Of a stretch of 13,185 bases of DNA, positions 1 through 6,998 are shown piece by piece. A model generated the notes under the pieces. That model ran no database searches. It was not told the origin of the DNA and worked only from the letters and a program-made list of their open reading frames with translations. This DNA comes from Syntrophobacterales bacterium (lineage in GTDB: Bacteria > Desulfobacterota > Syntrophorhabdia > Syntrophorhabdales > WCHB1-27), in NCBI GenBank assembly GCA_017881765.1, contig JADGQN010000090.1, positions 1-13,185 on the forward strand. Direction: 5' to 3'. The position numbers and the translations under genes are program-made. Position 1 is the stretch's first letter, and each line of letters begins with the position of its first letter.

Positions 1-429
1 CTGCTCGTAGTGATGGTGATCCTTGCCATTGTCGCTGGGCTCGCTGCGCCAAATGTCTCTCGATGGATAGAAAGTTACAACGTAAGAAAGGCGAGCAGGC
101 AACTGGTCAGTGATTTGCAGCTCACAAAGCTGAAAGCGATATCGCAGGGGATGCAGCACAGGATATTGTTCGATCCGGCCAATAATAAGAAATATACGAT
201 ACAAAAACTTGTCCTAGGCGTATGGACGCAGGTCGACGCTCCTCGTGATCTGTCAAATGCGAACCTTTACGGTGCCAGCGGCGTGACTCTGACCAACAAC
301 TTCAACAACAATGCCGTGATCTTTTCCACGACAGGTGCTGCTTCACCGGCGGGCACGGTGACCCTGACAACGACAAACTACACACGGCAAGTCACGGTGA
401 TTCTCACAGGGAGGATCAGCGTTGGCTAA
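1..429 (+). CDS. FimT/GspH-type minor pseudopilin (5' partial)
   Basis: This is probably a minor pilin of the type IV pilus priming complex, anchored in the inner membrane before assembly. The frame is open from base 1 (Leu-Leu-Val-Val-Met...) and ends at TAA 427-429, so the true start, the prepilin leader and the expected Glu5 lie left of the window. The visible N-terminus is a hydrophobic helix of about 20 residues that follows the GspH/FimT pattern of LLVVMVILAIVAGLAAPN. It is followed by the usual amphipathic stretch (residues 21-45) and a Thr/Asn-rich beta domain of about 95 residues ending in a strand-like TRQVTVILTGR. The downstream neighbours pilV, pilW and pilX support the family call. 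FimT and GspH cannot be separated from this fragment; context favours FimT. Confidence 0.85.
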   Translation: MLVVMVILAIVAGLAAPNVSRWIESYNVRKASRQLVSDLQLTKLKAISQGMQHRILFDPANNKKYTIQKLVLGVWTQVDAPRDLSNANLYGASGVTLTNNFNNNAVIFSTTGAASPAGTVTLTTTNYTRQVTVILTGRISVG

Positions 430-574
430 TGCCGGGTCATCTTCATGCGTATACCTTTGTTGGCTGCGTCGTCAGTCTCCTCGACGCACTGGCAGTACGC
501 CTGCGTCGCTTCCTCCTTGCCGCCCGGGGTACCCGGCCGAAGGCGGGGTCGTCCGCATGAATCCGACCCGGCAT
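429..574. repeat. GC-rich palindrome-bounded element between fimT and pilV
   Basis: A perfect 10-bp inverted repeat bounds this stretch: ATGCCGGGTC at 429-438 and GACCCGGCAT at 565-574. Inside are two more stem-loops, TGCGTCG (465-471) with CGACGCA (482-488), and CCGGG (524-528) with CCCGG (532-536). The element begins at the fimT stop and ends inside the first codons of pilV. Three blocks recur, in inverted orientation and collinear, at 11521-11581: 12 bp identical at 527-538, 13 of 15 bp at 503-517, and CCAGTG at 487-492. This looks like a dispersed GC-rich repeat (a REP/MITE-like element). It has no stop codon in the pilV frame, which makes an artificial 45-codon extension of pilV back to a TTG at 422. 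A mobile origin is inference. Confidence 0.55.
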
Positions 575-1009
575 GTTAGCGTCGTATATTCCAATGCGGA
601 GCGTTGCAGGGGCTTCACTATGCTGGAAGTCCTGGTCACTGTTCTCATCCTGGCCGTCGGCGTGCTCTCGCTTGCCGCCTTACAGATCCTGGCCATCAAA
701 AATATCTCCCTGAACAACGACGCATCAGGGGCCGCGTTCCAGGCGCAGCGGAAGATTGAAGAATTGAGGAACGTAGGTTTTTCGGGAATAGCGAGTGGAA
801 CGGAAACGTTGACAAAGGCCGCCGGGCAACCGATTAACGGCGTGATGACCTGGACCGTGACCACCTTGCCTGTGGGGGCCGTATTCCCCAACAGATACAA
901 AGACGTCGTCTTGGATGCCTGTTGGGCCTGCACGACGGTTTGCGCCGCGTGTGACGGCGGCTGCACCACGTGCAAGAAAATAGAGTTGCACACGATGATA
1001 TCAGAATGA
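557..1009 (+). CDS. pilV: PilV-type minor pilin with cysteine-rich tail
   Basis: This is a minor pilin of 150 residues, expected to join the tip or priming complex with FimT, PilW and PilX. A class III prepilin motif is visible: Gly19 then FTMLEVLVTVLILAVGVLSL, with Glu at +5 of the mature protein, so cleavage by prepilin peptidase would follow Gly19. The start is ATG 557, because no other start codon lies between it and the cleavage site; the ribosome site is weak (GGCGGGG). The longer reading back to 422 only translates the GC-rich element. The C-terminal part (codons 920-973) carries three CxxC motifs spaced by three residues, in the place where PilV proteins normally have a short beta hairpin, before a family-like end (ELHTMIS). 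The stop overlaps the pilW start (ATGA). The PilV call is firm; the role of the cysteines is unknown. Confidence 0.88.
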   Translation: MNPTRHVSVVYSNAERCRGFTMLEVLVTVLILAVGVLSLAALQILAIKNISLNNDASGAAFQAQRKIEELRNVGFSGIASGTETLTKAAGQPINGVMTWTVTTLPVGAVFPNRYKDVVLDACWACTTVCAACDGGCTTCKKIELHTMISE

Positions 1010-1818
1010 GGAACCGGCGAAGTCTCATGGCACACGGTAAGGGGTTTACACTCATTGAGCTGCTTATCGGGGTATGCTTGAGCAGTATCGTTGTTTTGGC
1101 CCTCTATGGAATCCTTACCTCCCAGAACAGGACCTATGCGCTGCAGGACGATACGTCGGCAATGCAGCAAAACCTCAGAGTGGCGCTTGAGAGTATGGCC
1201 CGGACGATACGTATGGCCGGCTTTGGCAAACTCTCAACCTGGACCACCATGGGCGGTTACACGGACACCAGCGGTTGGGGGTTCGGAACACTAAATTTTG
1301 CCGTCTATCCGACGGCCGGGACAGGCAATATACTGCACCTAGTGGGCTGTGTCGATGCGCCGGCCGGCACGCTTGGAGCCCCGGCATCCGCAACCCAGAC
1401 GACTATCACCCTGAACCCGGGACAGGCAGCCAACTTCAATACGACCACCAACAGCAATATCAACATCGGGGGCATGGAAAATGCTCGGATCAAGAGCATT
1501 GCCGGGAATGTCCTCACGATCGATACCGATCTGGGCACCGCGGGAAATCAGGGGCTGCAGAGCAACTATAACAACAGCACGCAGATTTTCATTGTCAAAT
1601 GGATCACGTATTCGGTAGACAATGCGCAGACCCCACCCGTTCTTCTGATCAACGAGCATGACGGCGCAGGCTCTCAGCAATTGGCGCAGTTTATTACCAG
1701 CATGTCCGTTACCGTGACGGGTAAGTTGGTAGACCTGACACTCAATGGCCAGACCAAGAGCCGCGAAGGCAAGATAATCTCGGCATTGGCGAAAGACAAG
1801 CTTATGCTGCGGAATTGA
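1006..1818 (+). CDS. pilW: PilW-type minor pilin
   Basis: This is a minor pilin of 270 residues from ATG 1006. The prepilin signal is clear: GKG^FTLIELLIGVCLSSIVV, with Glu at mature position 5 and a hydrophobic helix to about residue 36. The following QNLRVALESMARTIRMAGFG is typical of PilW, where an amphipathic helix precedes the globular domain. The rest is a beta-rich domain with many Thr, Asn and Gly residues. ATG 1006 is chosen because it overlaps the pilV stop as ATGA, which suggests translational coupling. ATG 1027 would give a shorter six-residue leader (MAHGKG) and is equally possible. A GTG at 970 is unlikely because it lies inside the pilV cysteine codons. The stop at 1816-1818 is just upstream of the pilX ribosome site. 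Confidence 0.87.
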   Translation: MRNRRSLMAHGKGFTLIELLIGVCLSSIVVLALYGILTSQNRTYALQDDTSAMQQNLRVALESMARTIRMAGFGKLSTWTTMGGYTDTSGWGFGTLNFAVYPTAGTGNILHLVGCVDAPAGTLGAPASATQTTITLNPGQAANFNTTTNSNINIGGMENARIKSIAGNVLTIDTDLGTAGNQGLQSNYNNSTQIFIVKWITYSVDNAQTPPVLLINEHDGAGSQQLAQFITSMSVTVTGKLVDLTLNGQTKSREGKIISALAKDKLMLRN

Positions 1819-1841
1819 GGCAAGGCTATGGGGGAGATTCG

Positions 1842-3599
1842 ATGAACCGCATGGGTGACTGTAATTCAGGCAGTCGGACCGGAGACCTCAAGGATTTAAT
1901 TAAAGGTCGGCAAGTGCAGACATTGGATTTGCGCGTCCTTCGGAGAACGGTGCGCCCGGGAAATGATCACGGTATGGTCCTTATCGTCGTTCTGATCCTT
2001 CTCGCGATCCTTTCTCTTATCGGGTTGGCTGCAAACCGGAATGCAGTGGTTGACACAGCCATAGCCTCGAACCACGCAGCGTCTCTGCGCGCTTTTCATG
2101 CAGCGGAGGCAGGAACGGAGTATGGATTCAACAGGTTGCGCTACTTACTGCCTTCGACGCCGATCGTTACCGCGCCGACTATCGCCGGATTCACGTTCGA
2201 TACGTTCTCGGTAGCTGCGCAGCCGCCCTCCACCATCGCGGTGCTTACCGGCACATGGGCTGGATTGACAGCTGTCCTCACCACCTATAACATTACCTCG
2301 ACTGCAAGAGAGAACACGAGCAATGCCACCGCTACCGTGACAATGCAGGTACAGGATCAGCTCATTCCTGTTTTTCAATTCGGTATTTTCTACCAGAACG
2401 ACCTGGAAATGCTGCCCGGCGCTAACATGACGTTCACCGGCGGCAGGATTCACACCAACAGCAACCTCTACATGAACCCTGACGGATCAGCCACGCTCTC
2501 GGTCGACTCTAAGATAACCTCTGCCAATAACATCTACCATCGCCGCGAGGACAGGACCTCTACGCAGAACCCGGTCCAGATCAAGGACGCCGGCGGAACA
2601 TACCGGTCGATGACTATAGACAGCGATACAGCAAATTGGGCTACCCTATCGCAGAGCACTTCCCCGGGCCCAGGGTGGGGCGGAACGGTAAAGAGCAAGG
2701 ATAACGGCGTGACGGGCCTGAACCTCCCGGAACCCACAGGAACGCTCGACATCTTAGGACAGGGAGATGGGAGCATGTATCAGAAATCGGGCCTTCGCAT
2801 ACTCAACGGCACGGCGACGAATAAAGATGGGGCAACCGTAAATCTCAAATACCGTGACAACAATTATAAAGACAGTCACGGCAATCTGATATGGGATCCG
2901 GGCACCACCCCCGGAACCAGCAATCCCAATGTTAATCCCCTTACTACTACCGATACATTCTACGACCAGAGGGAACAAAAGACTGTTACCGTTGCCGAGC
3001 TGGACATAGCGAAACTGCAGAACAGTACCAATGCCATGGCAGCGCTCAACAACCCGCCGTCCGGGCAGGATGCACACGTCATGTACATTTCGAGCAGCGA
3101 CTCAGTTCGGCTGGTCAATGGATCGACCCTTCCCGATGGAGGGTTGACGATAGCGTCGAATAGACCGGTGTACGTTGAAGGTGATTACAACGTTGCAAAC
3201 AAGCCGGCGGCAGTTTTTGGGGATGCTCTGACCGTACTTTCAAACGCTTGGGATGACACGCACGGCGCCCAGGCTTTGAGTTCAAGAGTGGCATCCAGTA
3301 CGACGGTGAATGCTGCCTTCATGACGGGAAACAAAAACACAACCGGCAGCCAGTACTCAGGCGGCGTCGAGAACCTGATGCGCTTCCTTGAAGATTGGTC
3401 AGGCAAGACGATGACGTACGCCGGCTCACTCGTATGCCTCTGGCAAAGCCAATATGCCACGGGAAATTGGCCCGGAACGGGCACCGTCTACAATCCACCG
3501 ACGAGGAACTGGTCTTACGGTATCGATATGAATCACCTGCCGCCCGGGACGCCGTGCGTCAGAAATATCAACCGGCTCATGTGGCGCCATGTAACGTGA
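1842..3599 (+). CDS. pilX: PilX-type pilus assembly protein, extra long
   Basis: This is a PilX_N-domain protein of 585 residues. The hallmark is G44-MVLIVVLILLAILSLIGLAA followed by LRAFHAAEAGTEYG (residues 82-95), the PilX N-terminal pattern of one membrane helix and a conserved AF-x-AAEAG. As usual for PilX, mature position 5 is not Glu. Classical PilX proteins are about 170-200 residues. Here some 480 extra residues follow, rich in Thr, Asn, Ser and Gly and probably beta structure, ending with LPPGTP...INRLMWR, which resembles the C-terminus of long PilX homologues in deltaproteobacteria. ATG 1842 has a strong ribosome site (GGGGGAG at 1830-1836, 5-nt gap). That start leaves 43 residues before the helix, so GTG 1950 (GGAGA 3 nt upstream) is an alternative giving a more typical short leader. 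It probably acts at the pilus tip or in substrate interaction. Confidence 0.82.
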   Translation: MNRMGDCNSGSRTGDLKDLIKGRQVQTLDLRVLRRTVRPGNDHGMVLIVVLILLAILSLIGLAANRNAVVDTAIASNHAASLRAFHAAEAGTEYGFNRLRYLLPSTPIVTAPTIAGFTFDTFSVAAQPPSTIAVLTGTWAGLTAVLTTYNITSTARENTSNATATVTMQVQDQLIPVFQFGIFYQNDLEMLPGANMTFTGGRIHTNSNLYMNPDGSATLSVDSKITSANNIYHRREDRTSTQNPVQIKDAGGTYRSMTIDSDTANWATLSQSTSPGPGWGGTVKSKDNGVTGLNLPEPTGTLDILGQGDGSMYQKSGLRILNGTATNKDGATVNLKYRDNNYKDSHGNLIWDPGTTPGTSNPNVNPLTTTDTFYDQREQKTVTVAELDIAKLQNSTNAMAALNNPPSGQDAHVMYISSSDSVRLVNGSTLPDGGLTIASNRPVYVEGDYNVANKPAAVFGDALTVLSNAWDDTHGAQALSSRVASSTTVNAAFMTGNKNTTGSQYSGGVENLMRFLEDWSGKTMTYAGSLVCLWQSQYATGNWPGTGTVYNPPTRNWSYGIDMNHLPPGTPCVRNINRLMWRHVT

Positions 3600-3614
3600 G
3601 AGGACCGTATCCTG
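3598..3614 (+). promoter_or_regulatory. Ribosome site with inferred CTG start of the ligase gene
   Basis: GAGAGGA (3598-3604) overlaps the pilX stop and lies 7 nt before an in-frame CTG at 3612-3614. This is ideal Shine-Dalgarno spacing. No ATG, GTG or TTG exists in the frame between the pilX stop (3597-3599) and GTG 3825, although the intervening 71 codons read as convincing membrane protein. ATC 3609, with a 4-nt gap, is the other candidate. Confidence 0.5.
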
Positions 3615-5612
3615 CGGCGTGTTTCGGCTTTCTTCACATTTCTGCTTATTCCTTTCCTTGGCGGTAACCATCTACCCCTCCACTTCGTCAGCATAGATAA
3701 GTTCTGGATAGACGGCTTTTTTCTTCTGTCGCTCATCGTTGCCCTCTTCACTTCCTATCTTGGTGGCAAGAAGCCAAGCCGGCATGTCGCGACATTTTTT
3801 ATTTTTGCCCTTCCTCTTGCCGCTGTGAATACGGCAAGTCTCTTCTATACCTGGAACACGTTTAGTACGGTCAATGAGATCAACACCCTTGCCTGGTCAT
3901 TCGGCGCAGTTGTTCTCTATCACTCCGTCGATGATCGGGATGAGCTTCATCAGGCTCTCATAATCGGCTCTTTGCTTCTCGCACTCAGCGCGGTTATCCA
4001 GCTCAAAATTCTGCTCCCCGGACTGGCTCAGGCATTCACCGGGGGCAAGTACGGGCTGATAGTGCGAGAGCAAATTGCTCCTTTCGGCGCGTTCCTCAAC
4101 CAGAATATGTTAGGCGGGTATTTTCTCTACGTATTACCGCTCGCTCTCTATTTTGTCGCGGTCAGGAAGAGGCTCGCATACGGGCTTGCGGCTTCAGTGC
4201 TGATGCTGGGTATCCTTCTCTCCCTTTCGAGACTCGCCATGATCATAGGCTTTGCGGGTATATTGCCCGCATGTGCACTCCTTGGAAGAAAGGCCAATCC
4301 GCGACGCTGGCTTATCAAGCTGACCTGTTCAGTCGGGTGCGCCCTTCTTCTCTTTGGTCTACTGCTCCATGGGGAAGGCCGTGAACGGGCGTCGAGTATG
4401 CGAGGTCTGCTCACGGCAAAGGTCGAAAGAGTTTCCACCGAGATACGCACGCTCGACAAACGTGCCGGGTTGTGGAGCGATAGTTTCCGGGCTTTCAGGT
4501 CAAAGCCCATTGTAGGTTACGGGGCGGGCACCTTTGAATATGCCTACAGAAAATTTTATGACGGAGGCTTATACACCAAATACGCTCACAGCAGCCTGGT
4601 TAAGACCGCTGTCGAGCTGGGGTGCGTGGGAGTGCTCACTCTTTTTCTATACCTGGCAGCCTTCGGAAGGGGAATTCTCAGGAACCTTCAAGAACCGGGC
4701 TCCAAATTCCTGGCGATATCGGCTTGTGCAGGCCTCTTGTTTGGACTTGTCGATTTCGCTTTCGACGCGCCCGCACACGTTGTCACATTCTTCGTTGTGA
4801 CATCCGCATTTCTCGCGTCCGGGCAGAACAGAAAGCCGATGGCCGCCGGCAAGCCTTTGCTCCTGGCCATTATTGTCCTGCTTCTCTTCTCTTTTCTGTT
4901 CACGGGGAAGGCTGATTTCTCGCGTAAATTAATCGAAGACGGGATATTCTTCGAGGAGACCGGATTATACACCGAGGCCTACGAAGCTTACAGGGATGCT
5001 ATTCAGGCGATGCCCTTGAACAACGAGGGCTATACAAGGACCGTCGCCATCCTTCTGAAATCGTACGATAACGAGAAGGATCCCGAAAAGAAGGAGGAGG
5101 TTAAGAGAGCCTTGAATTCTTACTTGGGAGATACACAGGGGCGCAACGATCAGGACGCCGAGCTCTATTACGTCAGAGGCATGGGATACGCCGCGCTCGC
5201 GCCGGGGAAAGATGCATGCGTGCTGATCTCGAACGCAATACTCCTTTACCCGTCCTCGGCCCTCTATAGGTATGAGGCAGCTCGCTGCTACGCAAAACTG
5301 GGCGATTTTGACAAAGCGCTGAGCGTTATCAGACCGATTCAGCCCTATCTCGCCGCCTTCCAGACCTCAGGCAATCCCCAGGGACTCTTCGTTTACAAGT
5401 TGCGAGATCTCGAAGCAGACATCGAGCACGCAAGAGGAAATCCCGGAAAAGCGCTCGTTATTGGAAGGGAGAACTTACGTGACGGAGTGAGCGGTAAGTA
5501 CTCGATCTCTAACACCAAAGCCCGAGAGTTCCTCCCGAAGGAAGTGCTCATTCGCTACCTGACCGAGAAGCTCAACTTCTATGAAAAGGCCGCTAAAGAT
5601 CAGTCAAATTAG
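3612..5612 (+). CDS. O-antigen ligase / PglL-type oligosaccharyltransferase-like protein with TPR tail
   Basis: This is a polytopic inner-membrane protein of the Wzy_C/WaaL superfamily, which transfers lipid-linked glycans to lipid A core, proteins or growing polymer. From CTG 3612 it has 666 residues and starts with two arginines and a hydrophobic segment (RRVSAFFTFLLIPFLGG). Family features are LNQNMLGGYF (about 162-171), an SLSRLA segment (about 204-209), KPIVGYGAGTF (about 298-308) and YAHSSLVKTAVELG with His326, the conserved histidine of WaaL/PglL enzymes. After the last membrane segment (about 415-431) comes a soluble TPR-like region (about 437-660; repeats such as EETGLYTEAYEAYRDAI and AKLGDFDKALSVI). 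It begins 12 nt after pilX and precedes the pilM operon, so pilin O-glycosylation is an attractive role, but substrate cannot be read from sequence. A start at GTG 3825 would remove at least one membrane segment and is disfavoured. Confidence 0.8.
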   Translation: MRRVSAFFTFLLIPFLGGNHLPLHFVSIDKFWIDGFFLLSLIVALFTSYLGGKKPSRHVATFFIFALPLAAVNTASLFYTWNTFSTVNEINTLAWSFGAVVLYHSVDDRDELHQALIIGSLLLALSAVIQLKILLPGLAQAFTGGKYGLIVREQIAPFGAFLNQNMLGGYFLYVLPLALYFVAVRKRLAYGLAASVLMLGILLSLSRLAMIIGFAGILPACALLGRKANPRRWLIKLTCSVGCALLLFGLLLHGEGRERASSMRGLLTAKVERVSTEIRTLDKRAGLWSDSFRAFRSKPIVGYGAGTFEYAYRKFYDGGLYTKYAHSSLVKTAVELGCVGVLTLFLYLAAFGRGILRNLQEPGSKFLAISACAGLLFGLVDFAFDAPAHVVTFFVVTSAFLASGQNRKPMAAGKPLLLAIIVLLLFSFLFTGKADFSRKLIEDGIFFEETGLYTEAYEAYRDAIQAMPLNNEGYTRTVAILLKSYDNEKDPEKKEEVKRALNSYLGDTQGRNDQDAELYYVRGMGYAALAPGKDACVLISNAILLYPSSALYRYEAARCYAKLGDFDKALSVIRPIQPYLAAFQTSGNPQGLFVYKLRDLEADIEHARGNPGKALVIGRENLRDGVSGKYSISNTKAREFLPKEVLIRYLTEKLNFYEKAAKDQSN

Positions 5613-5648
5613 CCCACAGATACGCCTGGTCCGTGACACGAAAGAAGT

Positions 5649-5665
5649 TTGGCCAAGATATTGCA
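5649..5665 (+). promoter_or_regulatory. Candidate sigma-54 (RpoN) promoter for the pilM operon
   Basis: TTGGC at 5649-5653 and TTGCA at 5661-5665 match the -24 and -12 boxes of the sigma-54 consensus (TTGGCAC-N5-TTGCA). The invariant GG (5651-5652) and GC (5663-5664) are exactly 10 nt apart. An AT-rich stretch follows (AATTAT). The site lies in the 130-bp gap between the ligase gene and the small ORF before pilM, where a promoter is expected, and transcription would begin near 5675. Pilus genes are often RpoN-dependent in proteobacteria. No activator site was identified. Confidence 0.6.
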
Positions 5666-5742
5666 ATTATCCCCCCAATGGCCCGCACACGATACGCCCG
5701 ACATTCAGCGATACCGTTTGACCGTACCGAGTTAATAAACTT

Positions 5743-5943
5743 ATGAAAAGTGCGATAAATGAAGTTATAACGAGAGAGACAGGAGATCAACAGCGAGTGA
5801 TGATTCTTACAAATACCCTCCAGTCGAAAGGCTTCGTAAATCACGTCTCGGATTTTGATCTGAACTACTTCCAGAAATTACATCCGGAGCGCAGGTTATT
5901 CACTGCCTCAGAGGAGATTGTACGGGATTTGAGGACGTTATGA
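5743..5943 (+). CDS. Small unrecognised protein upstream of pilM
   Basis: This ORF encodes 66 residues and is not a family I recognise. It has no membrane segment or signal peptide and is a charged, probably helical cytoplasmic polypeptide (KGFVNHVSDFDLNYFQKLHPE and then EEIVRDL near the C-terminus). Its TGA (5941-5943) overlaps the pilM start region, so it is placed to be translationally coupled to pilM. ATG 5743 has no visible ribosome site. GTG 5797 or ATG 5800, preceded by AGGAG at 5781-5785 (11- or 14-nt gap), would give only 47-48 residues. It sits between the sigma-54 candidate and pilM. It could be a regulator or partner of PilM, or simply a leader ORF; this is inference. Confidence 0.5.
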   Translation: MKSAINEVITRETGDQQRVMILTNTLQSKGFVNHVSDFDLNYFQKLHPERRLFTASEEIVRDLRTL

Positions 5944-6998
5944 TGAAGAAAGCGCTGGAGAAACTGGGAATTCGGCCATCTACCGAGCTGCTGGGCGTGG
6001 ATATCGGGACTACCTCAATCAAGGTGTGCGTCCTCAATAAGACTAAGGATGGCCTCTATCTGCAAAAGTATGCGAAAAGGTCCTACGACAAGGATCTGCT
6101 GCACGACGGGACCATCGTTGATGGCCCCTATGTCGGAAGCGAATTGAAACGTTTGCTGCGGGAAGAGGGCATCAGCGTGAACAAAGCCGCAACCGCCCTG
6201 TCCAGTTATACCGTTATTACGAAGCGAGTGACCATGCCCCTCTTGGACGAGGAGACGCTCGGCAAGAGCATCGGATTGGAAGTGGAGAGTGTCATACCCT
6301 ATCCGCTGCGCGACATCTATTACAACTATTATGTCATGGGCACCGAAGAAGACAAGGAAGCCATGATGAGCCTTCTGATCGTGGCAGCGAAAAAAGAGAT
6401 CGTCGATGCCTATATGAACGTCTTTCGCCTTGCAGGCCTGAACCTGCTCATCGTTGATGTCGATATATTTGCGGTGACAAACCTCATAGAGCGAATCTAC
6501 GGTCCGCAACAATTTTCCGTGGTTGCCGCGGACATCGGCGCGTCCGTGACAAACATAGCGATCTTGAAGAATGAGACCATCGAATTCACAAGGGAAATTC
6601 TGATAGGCGGTAAGTCTCTCACGAACGAGATCGCCAAAGCGCATAAGGTGAGCCAGGAAGAGGCTGAAGAACAAAAACTCAATGCCGACAACGGTGTTGG
6701 CGAGGTTTTCGACGACTTCGTGGGGAATGTGTCATCAGAGATGAACAAAACAGTTAACTTTTATATGGCCACAAAGCCGAGAGAGACGGTCGGGAAAATC
6801 TACCTGACTGGCGGTTCATCCCTCATCCCCGGCCTGAAAGAGCGCATAGAATCCGAAACAGGCATTGAGGTGGCTTTTCTCGACCCTTCAACGTGCTTAC
6901 AGCAGAATGGAAAGAGCGCCAGGCTCGGCGAGGAGGATCAAGCTTTCGCACCCGTGGCCCTCTATCTTTCTTCGAGAGTGAGTGACCTGGAATCATGA
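5943..6998 (+). CDS. pilM: PilM, actin-like cytoplasmic ATPase of type IV pilus assembly
   Basis: PilM is a FtsA/actin-fold protein that sits on the cytoplasmic face of the inner membrane and binds the N-terminus of PilN, linking the alignment complex to the motor. The nucleotide-binding motifs are in order: phosphate-1 LGVDIGTTSIKV (about 17-28), phosphate-2 AADIGASVTNIAI (about 195-207) and the adenosine motif LTGGSSLIPGL (about 288-298). Its 351 residues match the usual length of about 350. Tandem ATGs lie at 5940 and 5943. The second is chosen because GAGGA (5931-5935) lies 7 nt before it and it overlaps the preceding TGA. The stop overlaps pilN as ATGA. No key motif is missing. Confidence 0.95.
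   Translation: MKKALEKLGIRPSTELLGVDIGTTSIKVCVLNKTKDGLYLQKYAKRSYDKDLLHDGTIVDGPYVGSELKRLLREEGISVNKAATALSSYTVITKRVTMPLLDEETLGKSIGLEVESVIPYPLRDIYYNYYVMGTEEDKEAMMSLLIVAAKKEIVDAYMNVFRLAGLNLLIVDVDIFAVTNLIERIYGPQQFSVVAADIGASVTNIAILKNETIEFTREILIGGKSLTNEIAKAHKVSQEEAEEQKLNADNGVGEVFDDFVGNVSSEMNKTVNFYMATKPRETVGKIYLTGGSSLIPGLKERIESETGIEVAFLDPSTCLQQNGKSARLGEEDQAFAPVALYLSSRVSDLES

Noticed and set aside
422..556. N-terminal extension of pilV back to a TTG at 422
   Set aside because: It translates the GC-rich element, overlaps the fimT stop and would put a 64-residue leader before the prepilin cleavage site.
472..1170. Minus-strand open frame (232 codons) opposite pilV and pilW
   Set aside because: It lies across two well-supported pilin genes, and its translation has no family-like features.
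5715..5745. Sigma-70 promoter (TTGACC) before the small ORF
   Set aside because: No acceptable -10 box lies 16-18 nt downstream; the sigma-54 site at 5649-5665 is much better.
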